The notes under the pieces are model-generated. The model searched no databases. It was given only the letters and a program-made list of their open reading frames with translations, and was not told the origin of the DNA. A stretch of 64,000 nt of DNA, taken from an uncultured Flavobacteriaceae bacterium (GTDB lineage Bacteria; Bacteroidota; Bacteroidia; Flavobacteriales; Flavobacteriaceae). Shown here in pieces: positions 26,814-36,395 of the stretch. The DNA lies in the NCBI GenBank assembly GCA_947494695.1, contig CANLWB010000012.1, forward strand, positions 62,001 to 126,000, given 5' to 3'. The translations under genes were made by a program, and so were the position numbers. Each line of letters starts with the position of its first letter. Position 1 is the first letter of the stretch.

Positions 26814-27242
26814 ATGCAATTACCTAAGGAAAACGTTCTGAAACAGACGAACGCTGCTTGTAAAAATACTTTGATGGAAACCTTAAACATTGAGGTTGTA
26901 GATTATGGAGAAGATTTTTTAGTGGCCAGAATGCCTGTAAATTCCAGAGTACACCAGCCAGACGGTGTGTTGCATGGTGGAGCGACTGCCGCTTTGGCCG
27001 AAAGTGTTGGTAGTTTTGCTACACATATTTTTATTGATACCGAAAAATTCTTTGTCCGTGGTATTGAAATTACAGCTAATCACTTGAAAAGTGTACGGGA
27101 AGGGTTCGTTTACGCCCGTGCTACTTTTGTGCATAAGGGACGTACCACACAACTATTGGATATACGAATTACAGATGAGGGGGATAATTTAATTTCAATA
27201 TGTAAATTATCGACTATTGCTTTACCAAAAAGAAATAGTTAA
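26814..27242 (+). CDS. hotdog-fold acyl-CoA thioesterase, probable DHNA-CoA hydrolase
   Basis: The product (142 aa) is a PaaI-type hotdog thioesterase. The motif QPDGVLHGGATAALAESVGS holds the active-site Gly-Gly and Glu, and NHLKSVREG and ATFVHKGRTTQLLDI follow. The frame is open further upstream from a TTG; the ATG at 26814 gives the normal N-terminus. It overlaps menF by one base (the stop TAATG junction), so it is translated with the menaquinone genes. This context supports 1,4-dihydroxy-2-naphthoyl-CoA hydrolase (MenI) activity. Confidence 0.87.
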   Translation: MQLPKENVLKQTNAACKNTLMETLNIEVVDYGEDFLVARMPVNSRVHQPDGVLHGGATAALAESVGSFATHIFIDTEKFFVRGIEITANHLKSVREGFVYARATFVHKGRTTQLLDIRITDEGDNLISICKLSTIALPKRNS

Positions 27243-28369
27243 TGACTTTAGATTTTTTTTTAGAGCGTATAGAAACGCAGTATCATAGTAAATTGCCTTT
27301 TGTTGTTTATAGAAAACCAAATGAACATAAAGTAAATACCCTTTTACAACAAACGGATGCCTTATGTTTCGCTCATAATTTTTCTGAAAAAGGTTTTGTG
27401 TTTTCTCCTTTCGACGATATAGAGAAAACGGTTTTAATTCCTTTAGAACAATCTGAACACTTAAATATCGATGCGGTCATAGATGAGTCGTTAATAGGTG
27501 GAAAAGGAGTTGAAGATCACCATGACATAGCAGATATGAATGCAAGGCAGTCCCATATTGAGCTCGTTAAAAAATGCGTTGAAGCCATTTCTAAGCATAG
27601 GTTTAAAAAGGTTGTACTTTCAAGGCAAGAATCTGTAAAAGTTTCAGAAGCCAATCCAATCCTTATTTTTAAGAGGCTTTTAAGTACGTATCCGTCGGCT
27701 TTTGTGTATTGTTGGTACCATCCTAAAGTTGGATTATGGTTAGGTGCTACACCAGAAACACTTATTAAGATTCAAGGAAATCGTTTCTCGATTATGGCTT
27801 TAGCCGGTACTCAGGATTATAAGGGAACTCTCGATGTAGAATGGCAGAATAAGGAAAAAGAAGAACAGCAGTTTGTCACCGATTTTATAGTTGAGAACCT
27901 AAAACCTTTGGTAGAACGCTTTAAAATATCTGATGTAGAAACCGTAAAAGCTGGAAACCTGTTACACCTTAAAACGATGATTTCTGCTCAGTTAAAGTCA
28001 GAATCCAATTTAAAAAATATCATTTCCGTTTTACACCCAACCCCCGCTGTTTGCGGTATGCCCAAGTTAGAGGCCAAAACATTTATTTTAGAAAATGAAT
28101 CTTATAACAGAGCCTTTTATACGGGCTTTTTAGGAGAGTTAAATCTGGAAAGTCGATTAGAGTCGAGATCTGCAAAACGAAATATAGAAAATAGGGCTTA
28201 TACAATGAACAGAAATGCTACACGCTTATATGTTAATTTAAGGTGTATGCAATTGGAGCAGGATGCAGCCATTATTTATGTTGGAGGTGGCATAACAAAA
28301 TACTCTAATCCTGAAAAAGAATGGCTGGAAACGGTGTCTAAGTCTTTAGTAATAAAAACTGTTTTGTAG
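27242..28369 (+). CDS. menF: isochorismate synthase
   Basis: MenF converts chorismate to isochorismate, the first step of menaquinone synthesis. The 375-aa product is a chorismate-binding-domain enzyme: HIELVKKCVEAI, KVVLSRQ, VGLWLGATPETLIK, MALAGTQDYKG, HLKTMISAQLK, and the C-terminal PTPAVCGMPK and YVGGGITKYSNPEKEW. The last two motifs hold Mg-binding Glu and substrate-binding Gly residues. Distinction from anthranilate synthase or SEPHCHC-independent homologs rests on the adjacent menD. Confidence 0.93.
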   Translation: MTLDFFLERIETQYHSKLPFVVYRKPNEHKVNTLLQQTDALCFAHNFSEKGFVFSPFDDIEKTVLIPLEQSEHLNIDAVIDESLIGGKGVEDHHDIADMNARQSHIELVKKCVEAISKHRFKKVVLSRQESVKVSEANPILIFKRLLSTYPSAFVYCWYHPKVGLWLGATPETLIKIQGNRFSIMALAGTQDYKGTLDVEWQNKEKEEQQFVTDFIVENLKPLVERFKISDVETVKAGNLLHLKTMISAQLKSESNLKNIISVLHPTPAVCGMPKLEAKTFILENESYNRAFYTGFLGELNLESRLESRSAKRNIENRAYTMNRNATRLYVNLRCMQLEQDAAIIYVGGGITKYSNPEKEWLETVSKSLVIKTVL

Positions 28370-28417
28370 TTAAGTGTGGCTACTATTTCTTATTTTTGTC
28401 TGAAGACTTATTACTAA

Positions 28418-30172
28418 ATGATTTATTCTAAAATCCCACTAGCACAAACGGTTACGCAATTGTGTAAATCTAAGGGAGTTAAACATATTGTCATCTCTCC
28501 CGGTAGTAGAAATGCACCACTAACCATAGGGTTTACAAACAACAATTATTTTAAATGTTATAGTATTGTAGATGAACGTTGTGCTGCTTTTTTTGCTTTA
28601 GGAATTGCTCAGAAAACACAACAACCTACTGCCCTTGTTTGTACATCGGGGAGTGCCTTACTCAATTATTATCCGGCAGTTGCGGAGGCCTTTTACAGTG
28701 ATATTCCCTTGATTGTTCTATCGGCCGATAGACCTAAACATTTAATAGGTATTGGTGATGGACAAACCATTAATCAAAAGCATGTTTTTAAAAACCATAT
28801 TTTATATTCTGCGAACTTGAAACTGGATTTGAAGGAAGTGGATACTTTCGAAGAGGAAGAACTTCCAATTTTTAAAAATCTGGAAAATAAAGTGGAAACA
28901 CTTTTAGGTTTGAAGACATCCATCGAGGAATATAATGAAGAAGCCATAAATGAAGCTATTAATGTGTCACTTCTTCAAAATGGACCGGTGCATATCAATG
29001 TCCCGTTTGATGAGCCTTTATACGATATGGTAAGGGAATTATCGGTGAATCCACAGTCGGTACCAATGAAGGATAAGCCATTACACATTGATGATTCTGT
29101 TTTAACCAGTTGTATTCAAGATTGGAATACCGCCAAAAGAAAGATGGTTCTGGTTGGTGTTAAGCAACCTAACCATATAGAAAAACGTTGGTTGGATATG
29201 CTAGCCGCAGATGATAGTGTTATTGTTTTTACGGAAACAACTTCGAATCTGTATCATGAAGGTTTTTTTCCAAGTATTGATAAAATAATTGCACCTTTAG
29301 ACCATGATGAGCTTAGCAAACTTCAACCTGAAATTTTATTAACTTTTGGTGGGTTAATAGTTTCTAAAAAAATAAAAGCATTTTTAAGAAAATATAAACC
29401 AAAACAGCACTGGCATATTGATTTAAAGAAGGCCAATGATACTTTTTTTAGTTTAAATAATTTTATAGAAACGACCCCCAATTACTTTTTTTCAAAATTC
29501 TTTCCAGAAGTTAAACGCGTAAATAGCGATTATAAACCATATTGGAATCATATAAAAGTTTATAGAGATAGTAAACACAAGGCATATTTAGATGGTATAG
29601 ATTTTTGCGATCTAAAGGTCTTTGATGCACTTTTAAAGGCGTTGCCAGATCATACCGTTTTACAATTAGGTAATAGTTCTACTGTGCGTTATGCGCAGTT
29701 ATTCGATTTAAATGAATCTTTAGACGTATTTTGTAACCGTGGTACCAGTGGCATTGACGGATCTACGGCTACGGCCATTGGTTATGCTGTGGTAAGCGAT
29801 AAACAAACCACATTAATATCGGGAGATTTAAGTTTTATATACGATAGTAATGCCTTATGGAACAACTACATTCCCAAAAACTTTAGGATTATAGTCATTA
29901 ATAATCAAGGTGGCGGTATTTTTAGGATTCTTCCAGGACATAAGGATACCGAAAACTTCGATACTTATTTTGAAACTAATCATCAACTTACGGCAGAACA
30001 TTTATGTAAGATGTATGGTTTTGAATACAAAGCTGTTTCATCTGAAACCGATTTGGAACAAGCCTTAGAAACATTTTATTCAAACGGAGGCCAACCGAAA
30101 TTATTGGAGGTTTTCACGCCTAAAAACCTTAATGATGAGGTCCTTTTAAATTATTTTCGATGTATTAGTTAA
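28418..30172 (+). CDS. menD: SEPHCHC synthase (2-succinyl-5-enolpyruvyl-6-hydroxy-3-cyclohexene-1-carboxylate synthase)
   Basis: MenD is a thiamine-diphosphate enzyme that joins 2-oxoglutarate and isochorismate. The 584-aa product is full length: HIVISPGSRNAPLTIGFT at the N-terminus, the conserved DERCAAFFALGIAQ with the catalytic Glu, SGSALLNYYPAVAEA, and the ThDP motif ISGDLSFIYDSNALWNN followed by IVINNQGGGIF. It lies 48 bp after menF. menB, menC, menE and menA are not in the window. Confidence 0.96.
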   Translation: MIYSKIPLAQTVTQLCKSKGVKHIVISPGSRNAPLTIGFTNNNYFKCYSIVDERCAAFFALGIAQKTQQPTALVCTSGSALLNYYPAVAEAFYSDIPLIVLSADRPKHLIGIGDGQTINQKHVFKNHILYSANLKLDLKEVDTFEEEELPIFKNLENKVETLLGLKTSIEEYNEEAINEAINVSLLQNGPVHINVPFDEPLYDMVRELSVNPQSVPMKDKPLHIDDSVLTSCIQDWNTAKRKMVLVGVKQPNHIEKRWLDMLAADDSVIVFTETTSNLYHEGFFPSIDKIIAPLDHDELSKLQPEILLTFGGLIVSKKIKAFLRKYKPKQHWHIDLKKANDTFFSLNNFIETTPNYFFSKFFPEVKRVNSDYKPYWNHIKVYRDSKHKAYLDGIDFCDLKVFDALLKALPDHTVLQLGNSSTVRYAQLFDLNESLDVFCNRGTSGIDGSTATAIGYAVVSDKQTTLISGDLSFIYDSNALWNNYIPKNFRIIVINNQGGGIFRILPGHKDTENFDTYFETNHQLTAEHLCKMYGFEYKAVSSETDLEQALETFYSNGGQPKLLEVFTPKNLNDEVLLNYFRCIS

Positions 30173-30286
30173 CATATGTGTAACAAACTCTAAATTTTCA
30201 TGTCTAAAAAATAGTTATATTTAAACTAGTCATTGAACTGGTACAATTATTTATAGGGTAGTTACAAATACATTAAACATTATATC

Positions 30287-30625
30287 ATGAATAAAAGAGA
30301 CGCACTTATTGTCAAATACGCTGCAGATTTAAAAGAAAAATTTGACGTAGATGCTGATATGGAATTACTTACCAAAATAACAGTTGGTTGTGGTCCTTCC
30401 ATTTATAATGCCGATTCTTCAACGGTTTCCAGTTCGGATGAATCTGAGCTTGCCACAGTAAAGCATAACTTTTTAATTAAAAAGTTAGGTTTAGAAGATG
30501 GCGCTCATTTAGATGAAGGTATTAGAACAGTTATGGGGAAATATGGACGGTCTAATCGTAATAAGTACCGTGTTGTGGTCTATTATTTGCTAACAAAGCA
30601 TTTTCAAAAAGAAGCAATTTACTAA
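30287..30625 (+). CDS. DUF2853 family protein
   Basis: The 112-aa product matches the DUF2853 pattern: LIVKYAADLKEKFDVDADME, ITVGCGPSIYNADSSTVS, FLIKKLGLED, and YGRSNRNKYRVVVYYLLTKH. It is cytosolic, mixed alpha/beta and of unknown function. In flavobacteria this gene is commonly found beside the men genes, as here, 114 bp after menD. Confidence 0.85.
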   Translation: MNKRDALIVKYAADLKEKFDVDADMELLTKITVGCGPSIYNADSSTVSSSDESELATVKHNFLIKKLGLEDGAHLDEGIRTVMGKYGRSNRNKYRVVVYYLLTKHFQKEAIY

Positions 30626-30846
30626 ATACCTATCCTGAGAATTTTTAATATTTTGATTTGTGAGCGGTTGCGAAAGTTGTTACAATCTGTTTCATTAAGA
30701 ATAATTTATGGATGCTCTATGTGTGGGATTTTGATGAAAAGGCGGAGGTAAGTCGAAAAAACTTTTCGCAATGCCCCGTTTTTTAAGCGGTCTTATTTAC
30801 AAGGTCTTTAGACTTAAACTCAATCTAATATTATTACCTTTGCCGC

Positions 30847-31686
30847 ATGATAGATTTAGGACAAATAAACACCCTTGAAATACTTCGTGAAACCGATCAC
30901 GGGATATACTTGGTTGATGGAGAGGACAATCAGGTTTTATTACCAAACAGATACGTACCGGCCGATTATAGAATTTGGGACAAGCTGGAGGTTTTTGTGT
31001 ATTTAGATAATGAGGAACGTCCTGTGGCAACTACAGATATTCCGTATGTTAAACGTGATGAGTTTGCATTATTACGTTGTAACCAAATAACAGATTACGG
31101 TGCATTTTTAGATTGGGGGCTCGTGAAAGAATTATTTTGTCCGTTTAAAGAACAAGCATTTAAAATGAAACCGGGAGGTTGGTACTTTGTACATTGTTAT
31201 TTGGATGAGAAAAGCAATAGGTTAGTGGCTTCTAGTAAAACAAATAGGTTTCTGGATAATAAAGAACTTACTGTAAAAGAGTTTGATGAAGTGGATTTAA
31301 TTGTTTCTCATCCTTCGGATATAGGGATGAATGTTATTGTGAATGAGATACATTCTGGACTAATCTATAGGGACGCGATTTTTACAGATCTTAGTGTAGG
31401 AGATAAACTAAAGGGAATTGTAAAAAAAATACGTCCTGGAAATAAGCTCGATATCACCCTGGGAAAAGTGGGCTATAGAAATATAGAACCTAATGCTGAT
31501 TACATTTTACAGCGACTACAGGATGATGATGGTTTCTTAAAACTAACAGACAAAACCAGTCCGGAGGTTATAAAAGAAACGCTTCAAATGAGTAAGAAAA
31601 ATTTCAAGAAGGCCATAGGTAGCCTATACAAGCAACGGCAAATAGAAATAAAACCAGATGGTATTTATTTAGTGCAACGACAATAA
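30847..31686 (+). CDS. S1-domain RNA-binding protein, CvfB-like
   Basis: The product (279 aa) has several OB/S1-like units: an N-terminal unit around GIYLVDGEDNQVLLPNRYVP, a second around LLRCNQITDYGAFLDWGL (the usual S1 signature), a third with HSGLIYRDAIFTDLSVGDKL, and a C-terminal winged helix (KKNFKKAIGSLYKQRQIEI). This is the architecture of CvfB/YitL. Homologs affect virulence and RNA metabolism in Firmicutes; here the role is unknown. The gene ends inside the 3' end of a convergent gene (18-bp overlap). Confidence 0.85.
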   Translation: MIDLGQINTLEILRETDHGIYLVDGEDNQVLLPNRYVPADYRIWDKLEVFVYLDNEERPVATTDIPYVKRDEFALLRCNQITDYGAFLDWGLVKELFCPFKEQAFKMKPGGWYFVHCYLDEKSNRLVASSKTNRFLDNKELTVKEFDEVDLIVSHPSDIGMNVIVNEIHSGLIYRDAIFTDLSVGDKLKGIVKKIRPGNKLDITLGKVGYRNIEPNADYILQRLQDDDGFLKLTDKTSPEVIKETLQMSKKNFKKAIGSLYKQRQIEIKPDGIYLVQRQ

Positions 31687-32100
31687 TATATCGTTTTTTA
31701 CTTTGCTATAAACATTATTCATGGCATCATGAATACTGTCGAAACAAATTTTATTTGCAGTACAAAAAAACTGATCTTCAATTTCTGCATTCATCTTACT
31801 AGCTTTGTTATGCCCTACAACAGCATAATAGCAGAGTTTGCTAATTTTTCTTCTGAATAAATCAGCATCTAATAATTTTACCGAATACGAATTTGTTCTG
31901 TTTGCTATAATTCCAAATGGTCTGGAGCGACCAAAATAGGAAATCAGTTCATCAAAAATCTTGGAAGAATTCTCTATGTCAATATGCACACCTTCATGGA
32001 ATTCTATGACCGCAATGTGTTTAAAAAAGAAAATGTTTCCTAATTCTTTTTTTACAGATTTAACAATGTGACTTGAAAAATCAGATTCTACAATTTTCAT
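31669..32100 (-). CDS. hypothetical protein, SpoIIAA/STAS-like fold suspected
   Basis: The 143-aa product has alternating strand/helix segments: FFFKHIAVIEFHEGVHIDIE, SYFGRSRPFGIIANRTNSYS and KLCYYAVVGHNKA. The order resembles small SpoIIAA/STAS-like proteins often seen in flavobacteria, but no phospho-site can be placed. It is cytosolic. It is convergent with the S1-like gene and overlaps it by 18 bp. Confidence 0.6.
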   Translation of the reverse strand: MKIVESDFSSHIVKSVKKELGNIFFFKHIAVIEFHEGVHIDIENSSKIFDELISYFGRSRPFGIIANRTNSYSVKLLDADLFRRKISKLCYYAVVGHNKASKMNAEIEDQFFCTANKICFDSIHDAMNNVYSKVKNDILLSLH

Positions 32101-32402
32101 ACGCTATTAATTAATCTTCTTTTGTTCGAGTTTGAGAGATTGGAAGTTCTTTTATATCATCGTGCTATTAAACGATATTCACAAATATAATATGTGTGTA
32201 TTATATTGTCAAGTCAAAATAATTCTAAGCAAGATTATTGTGAATAATTCTGAATTTTTAAGATTGTATTGTGTTTTTTTTATCTGTGTTTATAGAAAGT
32301 TGATAAATCATTATGTTTTTTTGCGATTTTCTTAGTTTAAAAATGAATCGTTATCAATACGAAATATCATAAAAGGCTCCTTAAATTTAGTATTTTTGTC
32401 GC
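32101..32402. other. 302-bp region upstream of mnmE, nothing identified
   Basis: AT-rich sequence without a convincing gene; the short frame across it lacks protein-like composition. It presumably holds the mnmE promoter and that of the minus-strand gene ending the previous unit. Confidence 0.4.
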
Positions 32403-33800
32403 ATGATTAATCAAGATACCATAGTTGCTTTAGCGACACCTTCAGGAGCGGGGGCCATTGCCATTATACGCTTATCTGGCAAGTTTTCTATAGATTTAGT
32501 AGAGAAGCAATTTAAATCGGTTTCAGGAAAGCAGTTAAAAAAACAACCCACTCATACGATACATCTTGGGCATATTATTGATGATGACCGAACGCTGGAT
32601 GAGGTATTAGTATCTGTTTTTAAAAACCCTAATTCGTATACGGGAGAGGATGTCGTTGAGATTTCATGTCATGGGTCAAATTATATTCAGCAGGAAATTA
32701 TACAATTGTTTTTACGTAAAGGATGTAGAATGGCATCGGCTGGAGAGTTTACTTTGCGCGCATTTTTAAACGGTAAGTTGGATTTAAGTCAGGCAGAGGC
32801 CGTGGCAGATTTAATATCTAGTGATAATGAGGCCTCACATCAAATTGCCATGCAACAGATGCGTGGTGGTTTCTCATCAGAAATAGCCAGGTTAAGAGAA
32901 GAACTTTTAAACTTTGCGTCTTTAATCGAGTTGGAATTGGACTTTGCAGAAGAAGATGTTGAGTTTGCAGACAGAAGTCAGTTTAAAGATTTAATAGCAC
33001 GTATTACATTTGTTTTAAAGCGTTTAATAGATTCGTTTGCCGTAGGAAATGTAATTAAAAATGGGATTCCGGTGGCCATTGTAGGGGAGCCTAATGTGGG
33101 GAAATCGACACTTTTAAATGCACTTTTAAATGAGGAGCGTGCCATAGTGAGCGAAATAGCAGGAACGACTCGGGATGCCATTGAAGATGAGATTAATATT
33201 GGAGGTATAGGCTTTCGGTTTATTGATACGGCCGGGATTAGGGAAACTGAGGATGTTGTAGAGAGTATTGGTATAAAAAAGACTTTTGAAAAAATTGCTC
33301 AGGCGCAAGTGGTTGTATATTTGTTTGATGCGGAAGCCATCTTTTCTCATAAATCGGCTATGGATACTATTATTAATGAAATTGAAAAAATAAAGAATAA
33401 ATATCCTCAAAAACCACTAATCGTTATTGCCAACAAAATAGATGCTATTAGTGAAACAGAGTTTCAAAAACTCACCGACAAGATTCCTGATATCAAGTTA
33501 ATTTCTGCCAAACAGAAAAAGGGTATTGAAGATTTAAAAATAACCCTCTCCAATCTTATAAATACGGGGGCTTTACGTAATGATGAAACCATTGTTACCA
33601 ACTCTCGTCATTATGATGCCTTACTAAAGGCCTTTGAAGAGATTCAAAAAGTACAACAAGGTTTAGATACTGGTTTATCGGGAGATTTATTGGCTATAGA
33701 TATCCGTCAGGCACTTTACCACTTTGGTGAAATTACCGGAGAGATTACTAACGATGACTTATTGGGCAATATTTTTGCTAATTTTTGTATCGGGAAGTAA
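32403..33800 (+). CDS. mnmE: tRNA uridine-5-carboxymethylaminomethyl synthesis GTPase
   Basis: MnmE works with MnmG to modify the wobble uridine of certain tRNAs. The 465-aa protein is full length: N-terminal THF-binding domain (IVALATPSGAGAIAIIRLSG), a helical domain, an inserted G domain with GEPNVGKST (P-loop), GTTRD, DTAGIRE and NKID, and the C-terminal NIFANFCIGK whose Cys is essential. Monocistronic; no mnmG nearby. Confidence 0.98.
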   Translation: MINQDTIVALATPSGAGAIAIIRLSGKFSIDLVEKQFKSVSGKQLKKQPTHTIHLGHIIDDDRTLDEVLVSVFKNPNSYTGEDVVEISCHGSNYIQQEIIQLFLRKGCRMASAGEFTLRAFLNGKLDLSQAEAVADLISSDNEASHQIAMQQMRGGFSSEIARLREELLNFASLIELELDFAEEDVEFADRSQFKDLIARITFVLKRLIDSFAVGNVIKNGIPVAIVGEPNVGKSTLLNALLNEERAIVSEIAGTTRDAIEDEINIGGIGFRFIDTAGIRETEDVVESIGIKKTFEKIAQAQVVVYLFDAEAIFSHKSAMDTIINEIEKIKNKYPQKPLIVIANKIDAISETEFQKLTDKIPDIKLISAKQKKGIEDLKITLSNLINTGALRNDETIVTNSRHYDALLKAFEEIQKVQQGLDTGLSGDLLAIDIRQALYHFGEITGEITNDDLLGNIFANFCIGK

Positions 33801-33872
33801 CTATGCGTTTTGATATATAATTATTATTCTGTGGATCTTCCATTAACTTATTATTTTACGCTTCGATCTTAG

Positions 33873-33942
33873 TACACTAGTATAAACATTTTGTATGCAT
33901 CTTCATTTTATAAATGTGATTATGTGTTTTTGTATACTAGTA
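33873..33942. promoter_or_regulatory. two ACTAGT-centred palindromes upstream of the efflux operon
   Basis: TACACTAGTATA (33873-33884) and TATACTAGTA (33933-33942) share a palindromic core, ACTAGT. Their centres are exactly 60 bp apart. They lie 117-186 bp before the first gene of the RND operon. Two similar sites about six helical turns apart suggest a dimeric regulator that could loop DNA. No regulator gene adjoins. Confidence 0.4.
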
Positions 33943-34058
33943 AGTATTCAAGAGCATATTTAAAACTTTAGCTTCATAAGCTTAGTACTTTAAAATATCA
34001 TTTTCGTGATTGAATACTACATAAAAGTGTTATTTTTATAAAAAAATAACTCGCCAAA

Positions 34059-36389
34059 ATGAAAAAATCCCTTATAGTTTTCGTTGTATTGTTTTTGCAA
34101 TTAAGTTATTCCCAAAACATAAATATAGGTCTTTTAACAGATAAAGACTCACCAGAAGTTCAACCTTTGTTAGAACAGTTAAAAACTGAAATCAAAGCCG
34201 TTTTAGGTCAAGATAAAACAGTTAACTTCCAAAAGGTACTTTCAAATGATTTTAGTTTAGGGAAAGCTAAAGAAAACTATCAATCCTTAGTTAATGGTAA
34301 TGCAGATATTATTCTCGCTTTTGGGGTCATGGATAATATTGTTTTAAGCCAACAAGAAAACTACACCAAGCCTGTTATTGTTTTCGGTTCGATTAATTCA
34401 GATTTTATAAATCTACCCCCAGAACGCAAAACATCAGAAATAAATAACATCACATACATTATAGCGCCTTTGTCTTACAAAAAGGACTTGGACGCTTTTA
34501 AAACAATTTACGATTATAAGAATGTTGGGGTTTTAATAGAGCAGTACATTATTGATGCATTGCCTCTAGAAACGATATTTGACCCATATTTTCAGAAGGA
34601 AGGAAAAAAGTACCGTTTAGTACCTTTATCTGAAAATGGTATTAGTGCATCTGATTTGGAAGGTCTTGATGCAGTTTACTTAGCAGGTGGTTTTGAATTT
34701 ACCGATACTCAATTTGACAAATTAACTTCAGTTATTAATTCTAAAAAATTACCATCATTTTCAGCAAACAGAGTTAAGGATGTTGAACGTGGTATATTGG
34801 CTACTAACCAACCCCAAACAAATTTAAATCAGTTTTTCAGGCGTATTGCATTAAATATTGAAGCTATTACAAATGGGACTAACGCCTCAGAACTACCCTT
34901 GTTGTTAGAGTATAAAAACAAACTAACCATCAATTATAATACAGCTAAACAAATTGATTTTCCATTGCGTTATGCTATGTTGGGAACTGCAGATTTTATT
35001 GGAGGCCAATTAGAACCAAATACTGAAAACATGATGTCTATATTGGATATTATGAATGGTGTTCTTGATAAGAATTTAAGTCTATCTTCTAGTGAAAAGA
35101 GTGTCGAATTAAGCGGACAGGATATTAAAACAGCTAAAAGTGGTTATTTGCCCAATGTATCTGCTGGTGTAAGTGGGGTTTATCTAGATCCTAGAGTTGC
35201 TGAGATTTCAAATGGCGCAAATCCAGAGTTCTCAACATCTGGAAATGTTGTTTTAGAACAACTCATCTATTCAGAAAGTGCTTCTGCCAATATCGATATT
35301 AGGAAAGAATTACAAAAAGCAGAACAAGCCATTTATGATACAAACGAACTGGATGCTTTATTGAATGCTACCGTAGCTTATTTTAATGCCTTGATTTTAA
35401 AGACCAATACAAGTATCCAGAATCAGAACCTACAAGTTACTAAGCGTAATTTAGAAATAGCAGAACAAAACTTTGAAGCAGGTGAATCTGGGAAATCAGA
35501 TGTATTACGTTTTAGAAGTCAATTAGCTCAAAATATGCAAAGCCTTATAGAAGCTAGAAATCAATTGCAACAAGCGTTTTTCACTATTAATCAATTGATG
35601 AATGTATCTATTAATAAAGACATTGATATTCTGGATGCTGAACTTTCCGAAGGTGTTTTTAAGAATTATAAATATGATGACTTTTACAAGATTCTAGACG
35701 ACCCTAAATTACAACCTGCTTTAGTTGAATTTTTGGTGCAAGAAGCAAAAACGAACTCACCTGAGTTAAAGAATATAGATTATAATTTAAATGTTACAAA
35801 ACGAACCTATGACTTAAACGATTATGGTCGTTTTATACCAACAGTTGCTTTACAGGGGCAATACAATCTGGCAATTTCTCAGTCAGGAAAAGGTTCTACT
35901 ATTCCATCTGGAATTCCAATAGCACCAGACGGCACTTATAATGTTGGATTAAATGTTTCATTGCCAATATTCAACCAGAACCAAAGAAATATTAATAGAC
36001 AATCGGCATTGATTCAGGAAGAACAATTAGGCTTTGAAAGACAAAATATTGAATTAAATATTGAAAAAAATGTTAATGATGTGGTACTGGATTTGATTAA
36101 TCAAATAGCGAATATCGAAATTTCTAAAGTATCGGAAGAGACAGCAAAAGAAAGTTTAGACCTCACGCAAAATGCTTATCAACAGGGCGCAGTTCCCATT
36201 ATTCAGTTAATTGATGCACAGACCAATTATTTGCAAGCGCAGTTAGCAAGGTCCACTGCTAACTATAACTATTTAATCACGTCTATGCAATTAGAACGCG
36301 CTATAGGGTACTTCTTTTTAACCCATTCTGAAGATAACAATCAAGCATTTATTCAAAGAGCCAACCAATATATTTTAAATAAAAACTAA
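34059..36389 (+). CDS. TolC-family outer membrane protein fused to an N-terminal ABC-type substrate-binding-like domain
   Basis: The 776-aa product is much longer than a normal TolC homolog (about 430-480 aa). After a signal peptide (KKSLIVFVVLFLQLSYSQ) residues about 20-300 look like an ABC_sub_bind periplasmic domain: NADIILAFGVMDNIVLSQ, KPVIVFGSI, NVGVLIEQYIID, LDAVYLAGGFEFTD, RGILATNQPQ. Residues about 330-760 are the TolC/OEP part with two coiled-coil helix pairs (LLNATVAYFNALILKTNTSI; LDLTQNAYQQGAVPIIQLID). It opens an RND operon, with 6 bp to the adaptor gene. The binding domain may sense or hand over a substrate; that is inference. Confidence 0.88.
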   Translation: MKKSLIVFVVLFLQLSYSQNINIGLLTDKDSPEVQPLLEQLKTEIKAVLGQDKTVNFQKVLSNDFSLGKAKENYQSLVNGNADIILAFGVMDNIVLSQQENYTKPVIVFGSINSDFINLPPERKTSEINNITYIIAPLSYKKDLDAFKTIYDYKNVGVLIEQYIIDALPLETIFDPYFQKEGKKYRLVPLSENGISASDLEGLDAVYLAGGFEFTDTQFDKLTSVINSKKLPSFSANRVKDVERGILATNQPQTNLNQFFRRIALNIEAITNGTNASELPLLLEYKNKLTINYNTAKQIDFPLRYAMLGTADFIGGQLEPNTENMMSILDIMNGVLDKNLSLSSSEKSVELSGQDIKTAKSGYLPNVSAGVSGVYLDPRVAEISNGANPEFSTSGNVVLEQLIYSESASANIDIRKELQKAEQAIYDTNELDALLNATVAYFNALILKTNTSIQNQNLQVTKRNLEIAEQNFEAGESGKSDVLRFRSQLAQNMQSLIEARNQLQQAFFTINQLMNVSINKDIDILDAELSEGVFKNYKYDDFYKILDDPKLQPALVEFLVQEAKTNSPELKNIDYNLNVTKRTYDLNDYGRFIPTVALQGQYNLAISQSGKGSTIPSGIPIAPDGTYNVGLNVSLPIFNQNQRNINRQSALIQEEQLGFERQNIELNIEKNVNDVVLDLINQIANIEISKVSEETAKESLDLTQNAYQQGAVPIIQLIDAQTNYLQAQLARSTANYNYLITSMQLERAIGYFFLTHSEDNNQAFIQRANQYILNKN

Positions 36390-36395
36390 TCCATT

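Noticed and set aside
32132-32335. Plus-strand frame of 67 codons before mnmE
   Set aside because: Very AT-rich with Ile, Phe, Tyr and Cys in excess and no family resemblance; likely chance in AT-rich DNA.
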